In this document: piece after piece, positions 1 through 6,345 of the stretch
Position numbering within the stretch: position 1 is the first letter of the stretch
Layout of the letters: each line of letters begins with the position of its first letter
Assembly: GCA_045616945.1 (NCBI GenBank)
Contig: JAZLHR010000025.1
Span: 1-7,154 of the forward strand
DNA length: 7,154 nucleotides
Origin: UBA6987 sp045616945
GTDB taxonomy: Bacteria; Bacillota; Clostridia; Lachnospirales; Lachnospiraceae
Reading direction: 5' to 3'
The notes under the pieces: generated by a model
The model's database searches: none
What the model was told of the DNA's origin: nothing
Seen by the model: only the letters and a program-made list of their open reading frames with translations
Made by a program: the position numbers and the translations under genes

Positions 1-17
1 TTGGATTTGTTTGTCAT
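1..17 (-). CDS. 5' end of a minus-strand gene running off the left edge
   Basis: On the minus strand an ATG at 17-15 is followed by codons for Thr, Asn, Lys and Ser before the window ends, so only five complete codons (M-T-N-K-S) are visible. The start is supported by a strong GGAGG ribosome binding site at 31-27, nine bases upstream of the ATG. The product cannot be identified from this fragment. The upstream DNA is a cluster of short inverted and direct repeats. Such clusters are known at the ends of some insertion sequences (for example the IS21 family) just before the transposase gene, so a transposase is one possibility, but this is inference from context only. Confidence 0.45.
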
Positions 18-50
18 AGGATTATACCTCCGTAAAAAAATATGGGATGA

Positions 51-136
51 TTTCCCAAGGTAAATCCTACGGCGAAAAGTTTCCCAGAGTAAATCCAACT
101 TTAATTCCTACTGTGGGATTTACTTTGGGAATTTAC
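51..136. repeat. Left cluster of TTTCCCANNGTAAATCC repeats
   Basis: There are three copies of one motif: forward copies at 51-67 and 80-96 (29 bp apart) and a reverse-complement copy at 116-131. The copies at 81-96 and 116-131 are inverted to each other, match at 15 of 16 positions, and could form a long stem around a 19-base loop. The cluster lies between the divergent minus-strand gene and the tRNA promoter. The same motif family recurs at the right edge of the window. It may be a transposon-end array, an operator array or an interspersed repeat; the sequence does not decide between these. Confidence 0.8.
108..136 (+). repeat. Left arm of a 29-bp perfect inverted repeat
   Basis: These 29 bases, starting CTACTGTGGG and ending GGGAATTTAC, are the exact reverse complement of 6981-7009. 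Identity stops sharply on both sides. Read on the minus strand, the arm contains two near-tandem 12-bp units of the type TCCCANAGTAAA, the second one degenerate. Confidence 0.9.
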
Positions 137-173
137 TTGCGGGATGCATTTGCGTGAATTTCGAAAAAAGCAT

Positions 174-202
174 TTGACATTTCCGCGGGAATGCGATATA
201 GT
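174..202 (+). promoter_or_regulatory. Promoter of the tRNA-Thr gene
   Basis: A perfect -35 box TTGACA (174-179) is followed after exactly 17 bp by TATAGT (197-202). Transcription should start near 209, about a dozen bases before the mature tRNA. This is a strong housekeeping sigma-A type promoter, as expected for a stable RNA gene. Confidence 0.85.
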
Positions 203-221
203 ATGCCCCGTCGTCAGACAA

Positions 222-293
<72 letters not shown>

Positions 294-294
<1 letters not shown>

Positions 295-300
295 TTTTTT
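294..300 (+). terminator. T tract ending the tRNA transcript
   Basis: Seven T residues follow the closing base pair of the tRNA acceptor stem. No separate hairpin sits directly before them, so this would be a minimal terminator that relies on the tRNA structure. A short CCGC-CGT-GCGG hairpin at 328-338 is too far away and has no adequate T run. Confidence 0.4.
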
Positions 301-344
301 GTTGCCTGCGCTAAGGTGCAGTCGCATCCGCCGTGCGGCTTCTC

Positions 345-373
345 TTTACAAATCCGCTTTCATCCCCTATACT
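345..373 (+). promoter_or_regulatory. Promoter of the PHP metallohydrolase gene
   Basis: TTTACA (345-350) and TATACT (368-373) are separated by exactly 17 bp, giving a good sigma-A type promoter. Transcription would start near 380, leaving a leader of about 70 bases before the start codon at 451. The gene is therefore probably transcribed separately from the tRNA. Confidence 0.7.
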
Positions 374-450
374 GAAAAATCGATATCCGGAACTCGCATA
401 TATGAGCAAAGATTGCGATATGTCCGAAGATATGCGCAAAGGAGTACGGT

Positions 451-1320
451 ATGTTTATTGATGAGGCCGGCAATCGCTGGTATAAAGGAAATCTTCACCT
501 TCATACGAACATTTCGGACGGGAAACGCACCCCGGAAGAAGCCGAAAGGATCTATTGGTCGGAGGGATATGACTTTCTGGCCGTAACGGATCATTGGGCC
601 CCGAGCGAAGGCGGCCGGTTCCGGGATATGCTCCTTCTTCCCGGCTGTGAATATGATACGGGATCCGCGAGCGGCGGTGAAGTGTTCCACATTCTTTCCG
701 TCTGCGCAGAGCGGGATCCGCTGATAGCGCGCGGTACATCCCCGGAAGAAATGATACGCAGCATCCATGCCGCGGGAGGCCTGGCAGGTCTGGCACATCC
801 TGCCTGGAGCCTGAACAGTTCCGAGGATATCCTGCGCCTGAACGAAATCGATTTTACCGAGATCTATAATTCCATTTCCGGTGCCCCCAGAAATTGCCGG
901 CCCTACAGCGGACTGCTGACCGATCTGTGTGCCGTAAAAGGGCGTATGCTCCCCCTCACAGCGGCCGACGATACCCATTTTTATAAGAAAGAAGAAACCT
1001 GCCGCAGCTTTATTTACGTCCGGGCGGATGAGCTCAGTGTGAGCAGCATCCGTGAGGCGATCCGAAAAGGCGATTATTATGCGTCGCAGGGCCCCCGCGT
1101 GTCCCTGCATCTGACCGAAAAGGAGATCATCGCCGATTGTTCGCCCTGCGAGGAAGTCGTATTTTTCACAGACATCGTCTGGGAAAAGGACCGTGCCGTT
1201 TTCGGCAGCGGCATCACACAGGCGAAGATGCTGCGCAAACCGGGGCAGAGATTTGTCCGTGCCGAGGTCCGCGATGCCGAAGGACGTCAGGCCTGGTCGC
1301 AATATGTTGCGCTTTCGTAG
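451..1320 (+). CDS. PHP-domain metallohydrolase, CehA/McbA-like
   Basis: The 289-residue protein has an N-terminal PHP domain, the fold of metal-dependent phosphoesterases. Visible metal-binding candidates are H16 and H18 with D23 in NLHLHTNISDG, H48 in VTDHW, E67 in the GCEYD segment, H80, H116 in GLAHPAW, and D174/H176 in AADDTH. After about residue 180 a beta-rich C-terminal part follows, with GDYYASQGP (207-215) and a final EVRDAEGRQAW segment. This layout resembles proteins annotated as CehA/McbA family metallohydrolases. The true substrate is unknown; phosphoesters are a reasonable guess, and no DNA polymerase or histidinol-phosphatase context is present. No signal peptide is seen, so it should act in the cytoplasm. 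The start is chosen because AAAGGAG lies six bases upstream. The gene has its own promoter and stands alone between the tRNA and alaS. Confidence 0.85.
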   Translation: MFIDEAGNRWYKGNLHLHTNISDGKRTPEEAERIYWSEGYDFLAVTDHWAPSEGGRFRDMLLLPGCEYDTGSASGGEVFHILSVCAERDPLIARGTSPEEMIRSIHAAGGLAGLAHPAWSLNSSEDILRLNEIDFTEIYNSISGAPRNCRPYSGLLTDLCAVKGRMLPLTAADDTHFYKKEETCRSFIYVRADELSVSSIREAIRKGDYYASQGPRVSLHLTEKEIIADCSPCEEVVFFTDIVWEKDRAVFGSGITQAKMLRKPGQRFVRAEVRDAEGRQAWSQYVALS

Positions 1321-1329
1321 TGTCAGACC

Positions 1330-1357
1330 TTGCTTTTCAAAGGAAAAATGATATAAT
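1330..1357 (+). promoter_or_regulatory. Promoter of alaS (extended -10)
   Basis: A perfect TATAAT (1352-1357) is preceded by TG one base upstream, forming an extended -10 element. A partial -35, TTGCTT (1330-1335), lies 16 bp upstream of the -10. Transcription would begin near 1364, giving a leader of about 60 bases. alaS is thus expected to be expressed independently of the upstream gene, although no terminator separates the two. Confidence 0.75.
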
Positions 1358-1365
1358 TAATCGTA

Positions 1366-1398
1366 TTATGCGAAGCATTATCTTGGATTTTCGCATAA
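1366..1398 (+). promoter_or_regulatory. Perfect palindrome in the alaS leader
   Basis: TTATGCGAA (1366-1374) and TTCGCATAA (1390-1398) are perfect 9-bp inverted arms separated by 15 bases. They begin at the presumed transcription start. They could form a hairpin at the 5' end of the mRNA or be a protein-binding site at the promoter. A smaller alternative hairpin, ATGC-GAA-GCAT (1368-1378), competes with it. The leader is too short for a T-box riboswitch. Confidence 0.55.
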
Positions 1399-1422
1399 GA
1401 GCGAAGACAGGAGTTAAGTGAT

Positions 1423-4065
1423 ATGAAAGCATACGGTGTAAACGAACTCAGACAGATGTTTCTGGATTTCTTTGCCGAAAAGGGGCATCTTGCCCGCGGC
1501 AGCTATTCTCTGGTACCGCATAACGATAAGAGCGTCCTGCTGATCCCCGCCGGAATGGCGCCTTTGAAGCCTTATTTTACCGGACAGGAAGTTCCTCCGA
1601 ACACGCGTATGGCTACCTGCCAGAAGTGCGTTCGTACAGGTGATATCGAAAATGTCGGCCACACGGCCCGTCATCTGACTTTCTTTGAAATGCTGGGCAA
1701 TTTCTCATTCGGCGATTATTTCAAGCATGAATCCCTGGCCTGGTCCTGGGAATTCCTGACTAAGGTCGTCGGTCTGGATCCCGACCGTCTGTATCCGTCC
1801 GTATATCTGGATGACGATGAAGCCTTTGAGATCTGGAACAAGGAGATCGGTGTGCCTGCGGAACGTATTTTCCGCTTCGGCAAGGAAGATAATTTCTGGG
1901 AACACGGTGCCGGCCCCTGCGGTCCCTGCTCCGAGATCTACTATGACCGCGGTGCGAAATACGGCTGCGGCAAGCCCGGCTGCACGGTCGGCTGCGACTG
2001 CGACCGCTATATGGAAGTCTGGAATAATGTATTTACCCAGTTCAACGGCGACGGCAAGGGCAATTACGCCGAGCTGGAAAACAAGAATATCGATACCGGC
2101 ATGGGTCTGGAACGTCTTGCCGTTGTCGTCCAGGACGTGAACTGCGTCTTCGATATCGATACCTTCAAGACTCTGGTCGATGAGATCTGCGCCATCGCCG
2201 GTGTCGAATATGAAAAGGATCCGAAGACCGATGTATCCGTCCGCGTGATCGTCGATCATATCCGTTCCGTGACCAATATGGTCTCCGACGGTATCATGCC
2301 CTCCAATGAGGGCCGCGGCTACGTGCTGCGCCGTCTGCTGCGCCGTGCGGCCCGTCACGGGCGTCTGCTGGGCATTCAGGGCAAGTTCCTGACCCGCATG
2401 GCCGCCAAGGTCATCGAAACTTCCCGCGACGGATATCCCGAACTGGAAGAAAAGCGCGCTCTTATCATGAACGTTCTTTCCGAAGAAGAAGACAAATTCG
2501 GCCGGACGATCGATCAGGGTCTGGCGATCCTGGCCGAGATGGAAGACGCCCTCAAGGCTTCCGGGAGCAATGCGCTGGAAGGAAAGGATGCCTTCAAGCT
2601 CTATGACACCTACGGCTTCCCGCTTGACCTGACCAAGGAAATTCTGGAAGAAAAAGGCTTTACGGTCGATGAAGACGGCTTCAAAGCTGCCATGGAGCAG
2701 CAGAAGCAGATGGCCCGTTCCGCTCGCAAGGGAACGAACTATATGGGCGCTGACGTGACGGTATATCAGTCCATCGATGCTGCGATCACTTCCAAATTCG
2801 TCGGTTATACCGCCGGTGAAGCTTCTTCCGATATTATCGTACTGACAGGCGAAGACAGTCTGGTCCAGGCCCTTTCCGAGGGCGATAAGGGGACCGTTCT
2901 GACTGCCGAAACGCCTTTTTATGCGACCATGGGCGGCCAGGTCGGCGATACCGGCGTGATCTCCGGCAAAAACGGCGCGAAATTTGTTGTCGAAGAGACC
3001 CTGAAGCTGCAGGGCGGCAAGATCGGTCATAAAGGATATGTGGCTTCCGGCATGTTTGCCGTCGGTGATACCGTGACACTGTCGATCGACCCTGAAAGAC
3101 GCCGCAGGACCGCTGCCAACCACAGCGCGACGCATCTGCTGCAGAAGGCTCTGCGTCAGGTACTCGGCGAACATGTGGAACAGTCCGGTTCGTATGTGGA
3201 CAGCGAGCGTCTGCGCTTCGATTTCAGCCATTTTTCCGCGATGACTGCGGACGAACTGGCTCAGGTCGAAAATCTTGTAAATCAGAAGATCGCAGAAGCC
3301 CTGCCTGTTGTGACTGAGGAGATGAGCCTCGAAGATGCCAAAAAGACCGGTGCGATGGCTCTGTTCGGTGAAAAATACGGCGAAGTCGTACGTGTTGTCC
3401 GGATGGGAGATTTCTCCACCGAGCTCTGCGGCGGTACGCATGTATCCAATACTTCCATGGTCGGCTGCTTCAAGATCGTATCCGAAGCGGGTGTGGCCGC
3501 CGGTGTGCGCCGTATCGAGGCATTGACCGGCAGCGGCCTGCTGGCATATTACGCAGCTTTGGAAAACAAGCTGAACGCACTGGCCGTGCAGGCAAAAACG
3601 ACGCCTGACGCGCTGGAGCACCGCCTTGCGCAGCTGCAGGAAGAAGTCAAGTCCCTGACCGCTGAGAACGAGAAATTGAAGAACAAGATCGCCGGTGCAT
3701 CCATGGGCAAGCTGGGAGACCAGATCAAGGATGTCAAGGGTGTCAAGCTGCTTTGTGCCGCGCCGGAAGGGCTGGATATGAACGGCCTGCGCAATCAGAG
3801 CGATAAACTGAAAGAGCAGTTCGGCGACCTGGTGATTGTTCTTGCCTCCGCACAGGACGGCAAGGTAAATCTGGTCGTTTCCTGCGGTGAAGAGTGCCAG
3901 AAGAAGGGCGCTTCCGCCGGAAACCTGATCAAAGCGATCGCTCCGCTGGTCGGCGGAGGCGGCGGCGGACGTCCCAATATGGCACAGGCCGGCGGCAAGA
4001 ATCCGGCCGGTATTCCCGAGGCTCTTGCCAAAGCGGAAGAGATCCTGTCCGGGATGGTGCACTGA
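1423..4065 (+). CDS. alaS: Alanyl-tRNA synthetase
   Basis: This enzyme charges tRNA-Ala with alanine in the cytoplasm. The 880-residue length is normal for the family (the E. coli enzyme is 876). The class II catalytic domain (about 1-450) shows HLTFFEMLGNFSFGDYF (84-100) and DTGMGLERL (224-232). The editing domain, which hydrolyses mischarged Ser- or Gly-tRNA-Ala, has zinc-site residues H567 and H571 in HSATH and C669/H673 in CGGTH. A coiled-coil-like stretch (about 712-757) leads into a C-Ala domain with a glycine run at 844-849. A cysteine-rich insertion (C182, C187, C191, C193, near C166 and C169) sits where E. coli AlaRS has a longer cysteine-poor loop. The ATG at 1423 is supported by AGGAG at 1409-1413. 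The gene has its own promoter and ends in tandem terminators. All catalytic and editing residues look intact. Confidence 0.98.
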   Translation: MKAYGVNELRQMFLDFFAEKGHLARGSYSLVPHNDKSVLLIPAGMAPLKPYFTGQEVPPNTRMATCQKCVRTGDIENVGHTARHLTFFEMLGNFSFGDYFKHESLAWSWEFLTKVVGLDPDRLYPSVYLDDDEAFEIWNKEIGVPAERIFRFGKEDNFWEHGAGPCGPCSEIYYDRGAKYGCGKPGCTVGCDCDRYMEVWNNVFTQFNGDGKGNYAELENKNIDTGMGLERLAVVVQDVNCVFDIDTFKTLVDEICAIAGVEYEKDPKTDVSVRVIVDHIRSVTNMVSDGIMPSNEGRGYVLRRLLRRAARHGRLLGIQGKFLTRMAAKVIETSRDGYPELEEKRALIMNVLSEEEDKFGRTIDQGLAILAEMEDALKASGSNALEGKDAFKLYDTYGFPLDLTKEILEEKGFTVDEDGFKAAMEQQKQMARSARKGTNYMGADVTVYQSIDAAITSKFVGYTAGEASSDIIVLTGEDSLVQALSEGDKGTVLTAETPFYATMGGQVGDTGVISGKNGAKFVVEETLKLQGGKIGHKGYVASGMFAVGDTVTLSIDPERRRRTAANHSATHLLQKALRQVLGEHVEQSGSYVDSERLRFDFSHFSAMTADELAQVENLVNQKIAEALPVVTEEMSLEDAKKTGAMALFGEKYGEVVRVVRMGDFSTELCGGTHVSNTSMVGCFKIVSEAGVAAGVRRIEALTGSGLLAYYAALENKLNALAVQAKTTPDALEHRLAQLQEEVKSLTAENEKLKNKIAGASMGKLGDQIKDVKGVKLLCAAPEGLDMNGLRNQSDKLKEQFGDLVIVLASAQDGKVNLVVSCGEECQKKGASAGNLIKAIAPLVGGGGGGRPNMAQAGGKNPAGIPEALAKAEEILSGMVH

Positions 4066-4088
4066 CACACATTTCGGCTTGCATTTTC

Positions 4089-4107
4089 GCCGCTCCGTGC
4101 GGCTTTT
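4089..4107 (+). terminator. First intrinsic terminator after alaS
   Basis: GCCGC (4089-4093) and GCGGC (4099-4103) form a five-pair GC-only stem around a TCCGT loop, followed by TTTT (4104-4107). The stem is short and the T run weak, so it is probably the lesser of two tandem terminators. Confidence 0.6.
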
Positions 4108-4122
4108 ACACATGATATTCCG

Positions 4123-4160
4123 AAAGAGACGATCTGCTCCGGCAGGCGTCTCTTTTTGTT
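4123..4160 (+). terminator. Second, strong intrinsic terminator after alaS
   Basis: AAAGAGACG (4123-4131) pairs with CGTCTCTTT (4147-4155). Inside this stem CTGC (4134-4137) pairs with GCAG (4142-4145) around a TCCG loop, which belongs to the stable UNCG tetraloop class. The 3' side runs into TTTTTGTT. This nested stem isolates alaS from the SOS cassette downstream. Confidence 0.9.
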
Positions 4161-4185
4161 ATCCTGAAGCGCCGCTGCCGGAGTG

Positions 4186-4199
4186 TAAACAAATGTTCG
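4186..4199 (-). promoter_or_regulatory. Candidate Gram-positive SOS (LexA/DinR) box
   Basis: On the minus strand this site reads CGAACATTTGTTTA. It agrees with the Bacillus-type LexA consensus CGAACRNRYGTTYC at 12 of 14 positions. It lies 19 bp upstream of the -35 box of the lexA-like gene and downstream of the alaS terminator, so it can only serve the cassette. Its position suggests that the operon is SOS-controlled, either by its own repressor or by a separate canonical LexA. Confidence 0.6.
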
Positions 4200-4218
4200 C
4201 ATTTTTTTGAGAAAAGGC

Positions 4219-4246
4219 TTGCATAAGCTCCGAATCGGAGTATAAT
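4219..4246 (+). promoter_or_regulatory. Promoter of the lexA-polymerase-yolD cassette
   Basis: TTGCAT (4219-4224) and a perfect TATAAT (4241-4246) are separated by 16 bp, and transcription should start near 4253. The spacer itself holds a perfect palindrome. No other strong promoter was noticed before the downstream genes, so all three are probably transcribed from here. Confidence 0.85.
4228..4240. promoter_or_regulatory. Operator-like palindrome in the promoter spacer
   Basis: CTCCGAATCGGAG is a perfect 13-bp palindrome with a one-base centre. It fills most of the space between the -35 and -10 boxes and abuts the -10. A dimeric repressor bound here would block RNA polymerase. It does not match the Bacillus or E. 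coli LexA consensus, so it may be the site of the divergent repressor encoded just downstream. Confidence 0.6.
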
Positions 4247-4254
4247 GATCTATG

Positions 4255-4271
4255 TGAGACGCAAAGTCTCA
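4255..4271. promoter_or_regulatory. Inverted repeat at the transcription start of the cassette
   Basis: TGAGAC (4255-4260) and GTCTCA (4266-4271) are perfect 6-bp arms around a five-base centre, just after the predicted start of transcription. It may be a second operator half-pair or a small 5' mRNA hairpin. It has no T run and so is not a terminator. Confidence 0.5.
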
Positions 4272-4293
4272 TTTAGAAGCAGGGGTACCGGAT

Positions 4294-4908
4294 ATGAGGT
4301 CAAAAGATAAAGGAACGCTGGATACGATCCTGAAATTCGTCAACAGATACTATCGGGAAAGCCGCCTTTCGCCCACGATCAGCGAAGTCGCAGCCGGTGC
4401 AGGCGTGCCGCGCGCGACCGCTCACCGTTATCTGACGGAGCTGGGTGAAAAAGGGCTGCTCGCATACGACAAAGGGATATCGGCTGCGCCCGAAAGCGCC
4501 AAAATGAAAACGGACTATATATCCGCCCCGCTGGTGGGCTCCATCCGGTGCGGCAATCCCGAAGAAGAGGAAGAATTCGTCGAAGAATATGTCAGTCTGC
4601 CCGTTTCCCTGTTCGGCAGAGGGGACTTTTACGTCCTCCGGGCCAAGGGCGATTCCATGACCGACGCCGGGATCGAGGAAGACGATCTGCTTGTCATCGA
4701 ACGCGGCTGCCCCGCCCGTGAGGGGGATATCGTCGTTGCGCTGGATGAAGACAATCAGAATACGCTGAAACGGTTCCGCGGCTTTGACGAGGCCGAAAAG
4801 TGCTTTGTCCTCGGCTATGAAAATGAAGCAAACTATCCCGGCAAAATCATAAAGGTGAAGGAGCTCCGGGTCCAGGGAGTCGCCCGCCGCGTCATAAAGG
4901 CCCTCTGA
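4294..4908 (+). CDS. lexA: LexA-like repressor with S24 autopeptidase domain
   Basis: The 204-residue length matches the LexA family (E. coli 202). Residues about 7-57 form a winged helix-turn-helix, with PTISEVAAGAGVPRATAHRY as the helix pair (27-46). An S24 peptidase domain follows. The catalytic serine is S121 in the GDSM motif and the partner lysine is K159 in NTLKRF. The scissile dipeptide is probably C86-G87 (VGSIRCGNP), where most LexA proteins have Ala-Gly; UmuD also uses Cys-Gly. A run of acidic residues (90-98) follows the site. By family knowledge, RecA filaments on damaged DNA trigger self-cleavage and derepression. AGGGG at 4281-4285 supports the start. The polymerase gene begins seven bases after its stop, which fits control of that gene. 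A canonical LexA may exist elsewhere in the genome, so the symbol is tentative. Confidence 0.88.
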   Translation: MRSKDKGTLDTILKFVNRYYRESRLSPTISEVAAGAGVPRATAHRYLTELGEKGLLAYDKGISAAPESAKMKTDYISAPLVGSIRCGNPEEEEEFVEEYVSLPVSLFGRGDFYVLRAKGDSMTDAGIEEDDLLVIERGCPAREGDIVVALDEDNQNTLKRFRGFDEAEKCFVLGYENEANYPGKIIKVKELRVQGVARRVIKAL

Positions 4909-4915
4909 AGCAGTT

Positions 4916-6313
4916 ATGGAAAGGACATATATCTGTATCGACCTAAAATCCTACTATGCGTCCGTGGAGTGCGTTTACCGCGGGCTCGATCCGCTGAAGG
5001 CCGATCTTCTGGTCGCGGACGAATCCCGTTCCGACCAGACGATCTGTCTGGCGGTGTCGCCTTCCCTGAAAGCGAAGGGAGTTCCCGCAAGGCCGCGGCT
5101 GTTCGAAGCCAGGCAGAAGATCCGGGAATATGAACTGCTTCACCGTACGAAGGTGGATTTTATCATCGCGGTCCCGCGGATGGCTGAATACGAGCGGATC
5201 TCGGCGCAGATCTACGCGATATATCTGCGGTATGCGGCGCCGGAGGATATCCACGTATATTCGATCGACGAATGTTTTGTTGACTGCACGCACTATCTGA
5301 AGGCCTATATGCGGGAAGCCGAAGCCGCCGGAACGAATCCGGCCCATGTCATGGCCATGACCATGATCCGGGATGTGCTGAAAACCACCGGCATCACCGC
5401 CACGGTGGGCATCGGCACGAACCTGTATCTGGCCAAGGTCGCGATGGATATCGTCGCGAAAAAGGCGCCGGCCGACGAAAACGGTGTGAGGATAGCGGAG
5501 CTCAACGAGGATTCCTACAAATATCTTCTGTGGGATCACAAGCCGCTGACCGACTTCTGGCAGATCGGTTCCGGCAAGGCCAGGCGCCTTGAAAGGGCTG
5601 CTATGCACACGATGGGGGATATCGCGGCCCGGACAGAGTGGGACGAGGAATTCTTTTATAAGACATTCGGTATCGACGGCGAGATCATCATCGATCACGC
5701 CTGGGGCATCGAACCGGTCACGATGGAAGATATCAAATCCTATAAAAGCGGGAGCCGCAGCCTTTCGAACGGTCAGGTCCTTCCCCGTCCCTACAAATAC
5801 GGTGAAGCCAGGATCGTTTTCAAAGAGATGATCGAAGTCCTGTGTGCCGATCTCTTCGCGAAGAAGCTCGTGACGCCGAGATGCTCCTGGTGGGTATCCT
5901 ATGATTTCAGAAGCCTGGAGGCATGCCCCGGCTACGACGGTCCTTTGAGCATCGACTTTTACGGGCGCGTCCATCCGAAGCACAGCACAGGCCGCGTCAG
6001 GCTCCCGATGACAACGAACAGTCTGCATATCATTGCCGATCCGATGCTGAAGCAGTTCGATGAAAAGACCGATCACCGGCTTCTGTACCGCAGGCTGGGC
6101 GTATGCGCCGAGGAGGTGCAGGACGATTCGGCTTCCTATCAACTAAATCTGTTCATCGATTTCGAGGCGCTCGAACGGGACCGAAAGCTTCAAAGCGCTA
6201 TGCTCGAGGTGCGTAAGAAATACGGAGCCGATGCCGTTTTCAAGGGGCTGGATCTTTTGGAGGGTGCGACCGCCCTGGAACGCAGCCGGCAGATCGGAGG
6301 CCACCGGGCATGA
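4916..6313 (+). CDS. Y-family translesion DNA polymerase (UmuC/UvrX type)
   Basis: The 465-residue protein is an error-prone polymerase that copies past DNA lesions. The catalytic acids are visible as D9 in the N-terminal motif IDLKSYYASVE and as D118-E119 in YSIDECF. Y14 occupies the steric-gate position that excludes ribonucleotides, a tyrosine as in UmuC rather than phenylalanine as in DinB. The fingers motif GIGTNLYLAKVAMDIVAKK is at 165-183, and a helix-hairpin-helix region lies at about 211-237. A QLNLF sequence (409-413) near the C terminus matches the sliding-clamp binding consensus. The ribosome binding site is poor and the gap to the upstream gene is only seven bases, so translation is probably coupled to the repressor. 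All key residues are present. The protein resembles Bacillus UvrX/YqjW more than DinB, but the exact subfamily is not proven. Confidence 0.94.
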   Translation: MERTYICIDLKSYYASVECVYRGLDPLKADLLVADESRSDQTICLAVSPSLKAKGVPARPRLFEARQKIREYELLHRTKVDFIIAVPRMAEYERISAQIYAIYLRYAAPEDIHVYSIDECFVDCTHYLKAYMREAEAAGTNPAHVMAMTMIRDVLKTTGITATVGIGTNLYLAKVAMDIVAKKAPADENGVRIAELNEDSYKYLLWDHKPLTDFWQIGSGKARRLERAAMHTMGDIAARTEWDEEFFYKTFGIDGEIIIDHAWGIEPVTMEDIKSYKSGSRSLSNGQVLPRPYKYGEARIVFKEMIEVLCADLFAKKLVTPRCSWWVSYDFRSLEACPGYDGPLSIDFYGRVHPKHSTGRVRLPMTTNSLHIIADPMLKQFDEKTDHRLLYRRLGVCAEEVQDDSASYQLNLFIDFEALERDRKLQSAMLEVRKKYGADAVFKGLDLLEGATALERSRQIGGHRA

Positions 6314-6345
6314 GTGCTTCCGTTACGGGAGGTAAAAAAGCATGA
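6310..6345 (+). CDS. 11-codon mini-ORF bridging polymerase and yolD
   Basis: Starting at the ATG of the ATGA that contains the polymerase stop, a frame of 11 codons (MSASVTGGKKA) ends at a TGA inside the ATGA that contains the yolD start. It thus overlaps both neighbours by four bases. It has a ribosome binding site of its own, CGGAGG at 6295-6300, nine bases upstream. The yolD ribosome binding site (6327-6333) lies inside it. The likely role is to pass ribosomes from the polymerase gene to yolD rather than to make a functional peptide. It could be fortuitous, since the region is short and purine-rich. Confidence 0.4.
   Translation: MSASVTGGKKA

Noticed and set aside
51..136. CRISPR array
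   Set aside because: Copies occur in both orientations with unequal spacing and only three units, and no cas gene is in view.
328..338. Terminator hairpin between the tRNA and the PHP gene
   Set aside because: The stem is only four pairs, it is followed by CTTCTCTTT rather than a T run, and it adjoins a good promoter.
367..1302. A 311-codon minus-strand frame opposite the PHP gene
   Set aside because: The plus-strand frame has conserved metal-site motifs and a good ribosome binding site; the antisense product resembles nothing.
1368..1421. A 17-codon leader peptide ending one base before alaS
   Set aside because: It starts only a few bases after the predicted transcription start, has no ribosome binding site and only one alanine codon, so attenuation by alanine supply is not supported.
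1364..1422. T-box riboswitch before alaS
   Set aside because: The leader is only about 60 bases and lacks the conserved T-box sequence and an antiterminator/terminator pair.
1705..4113. An 802-codon open frame on the minus strand
   Set aside because: It lies opposite alaS, which is certain. Such long antisense frames arise from codon bias in GC-rich genes, and its translation shows no recognisable domain.
4943..6142. A 399-codon minus-strand frame opposite the polymerase gene
   Set aside because: Shadow of the Y-family polymerase, with no motif or ribosome binding support.
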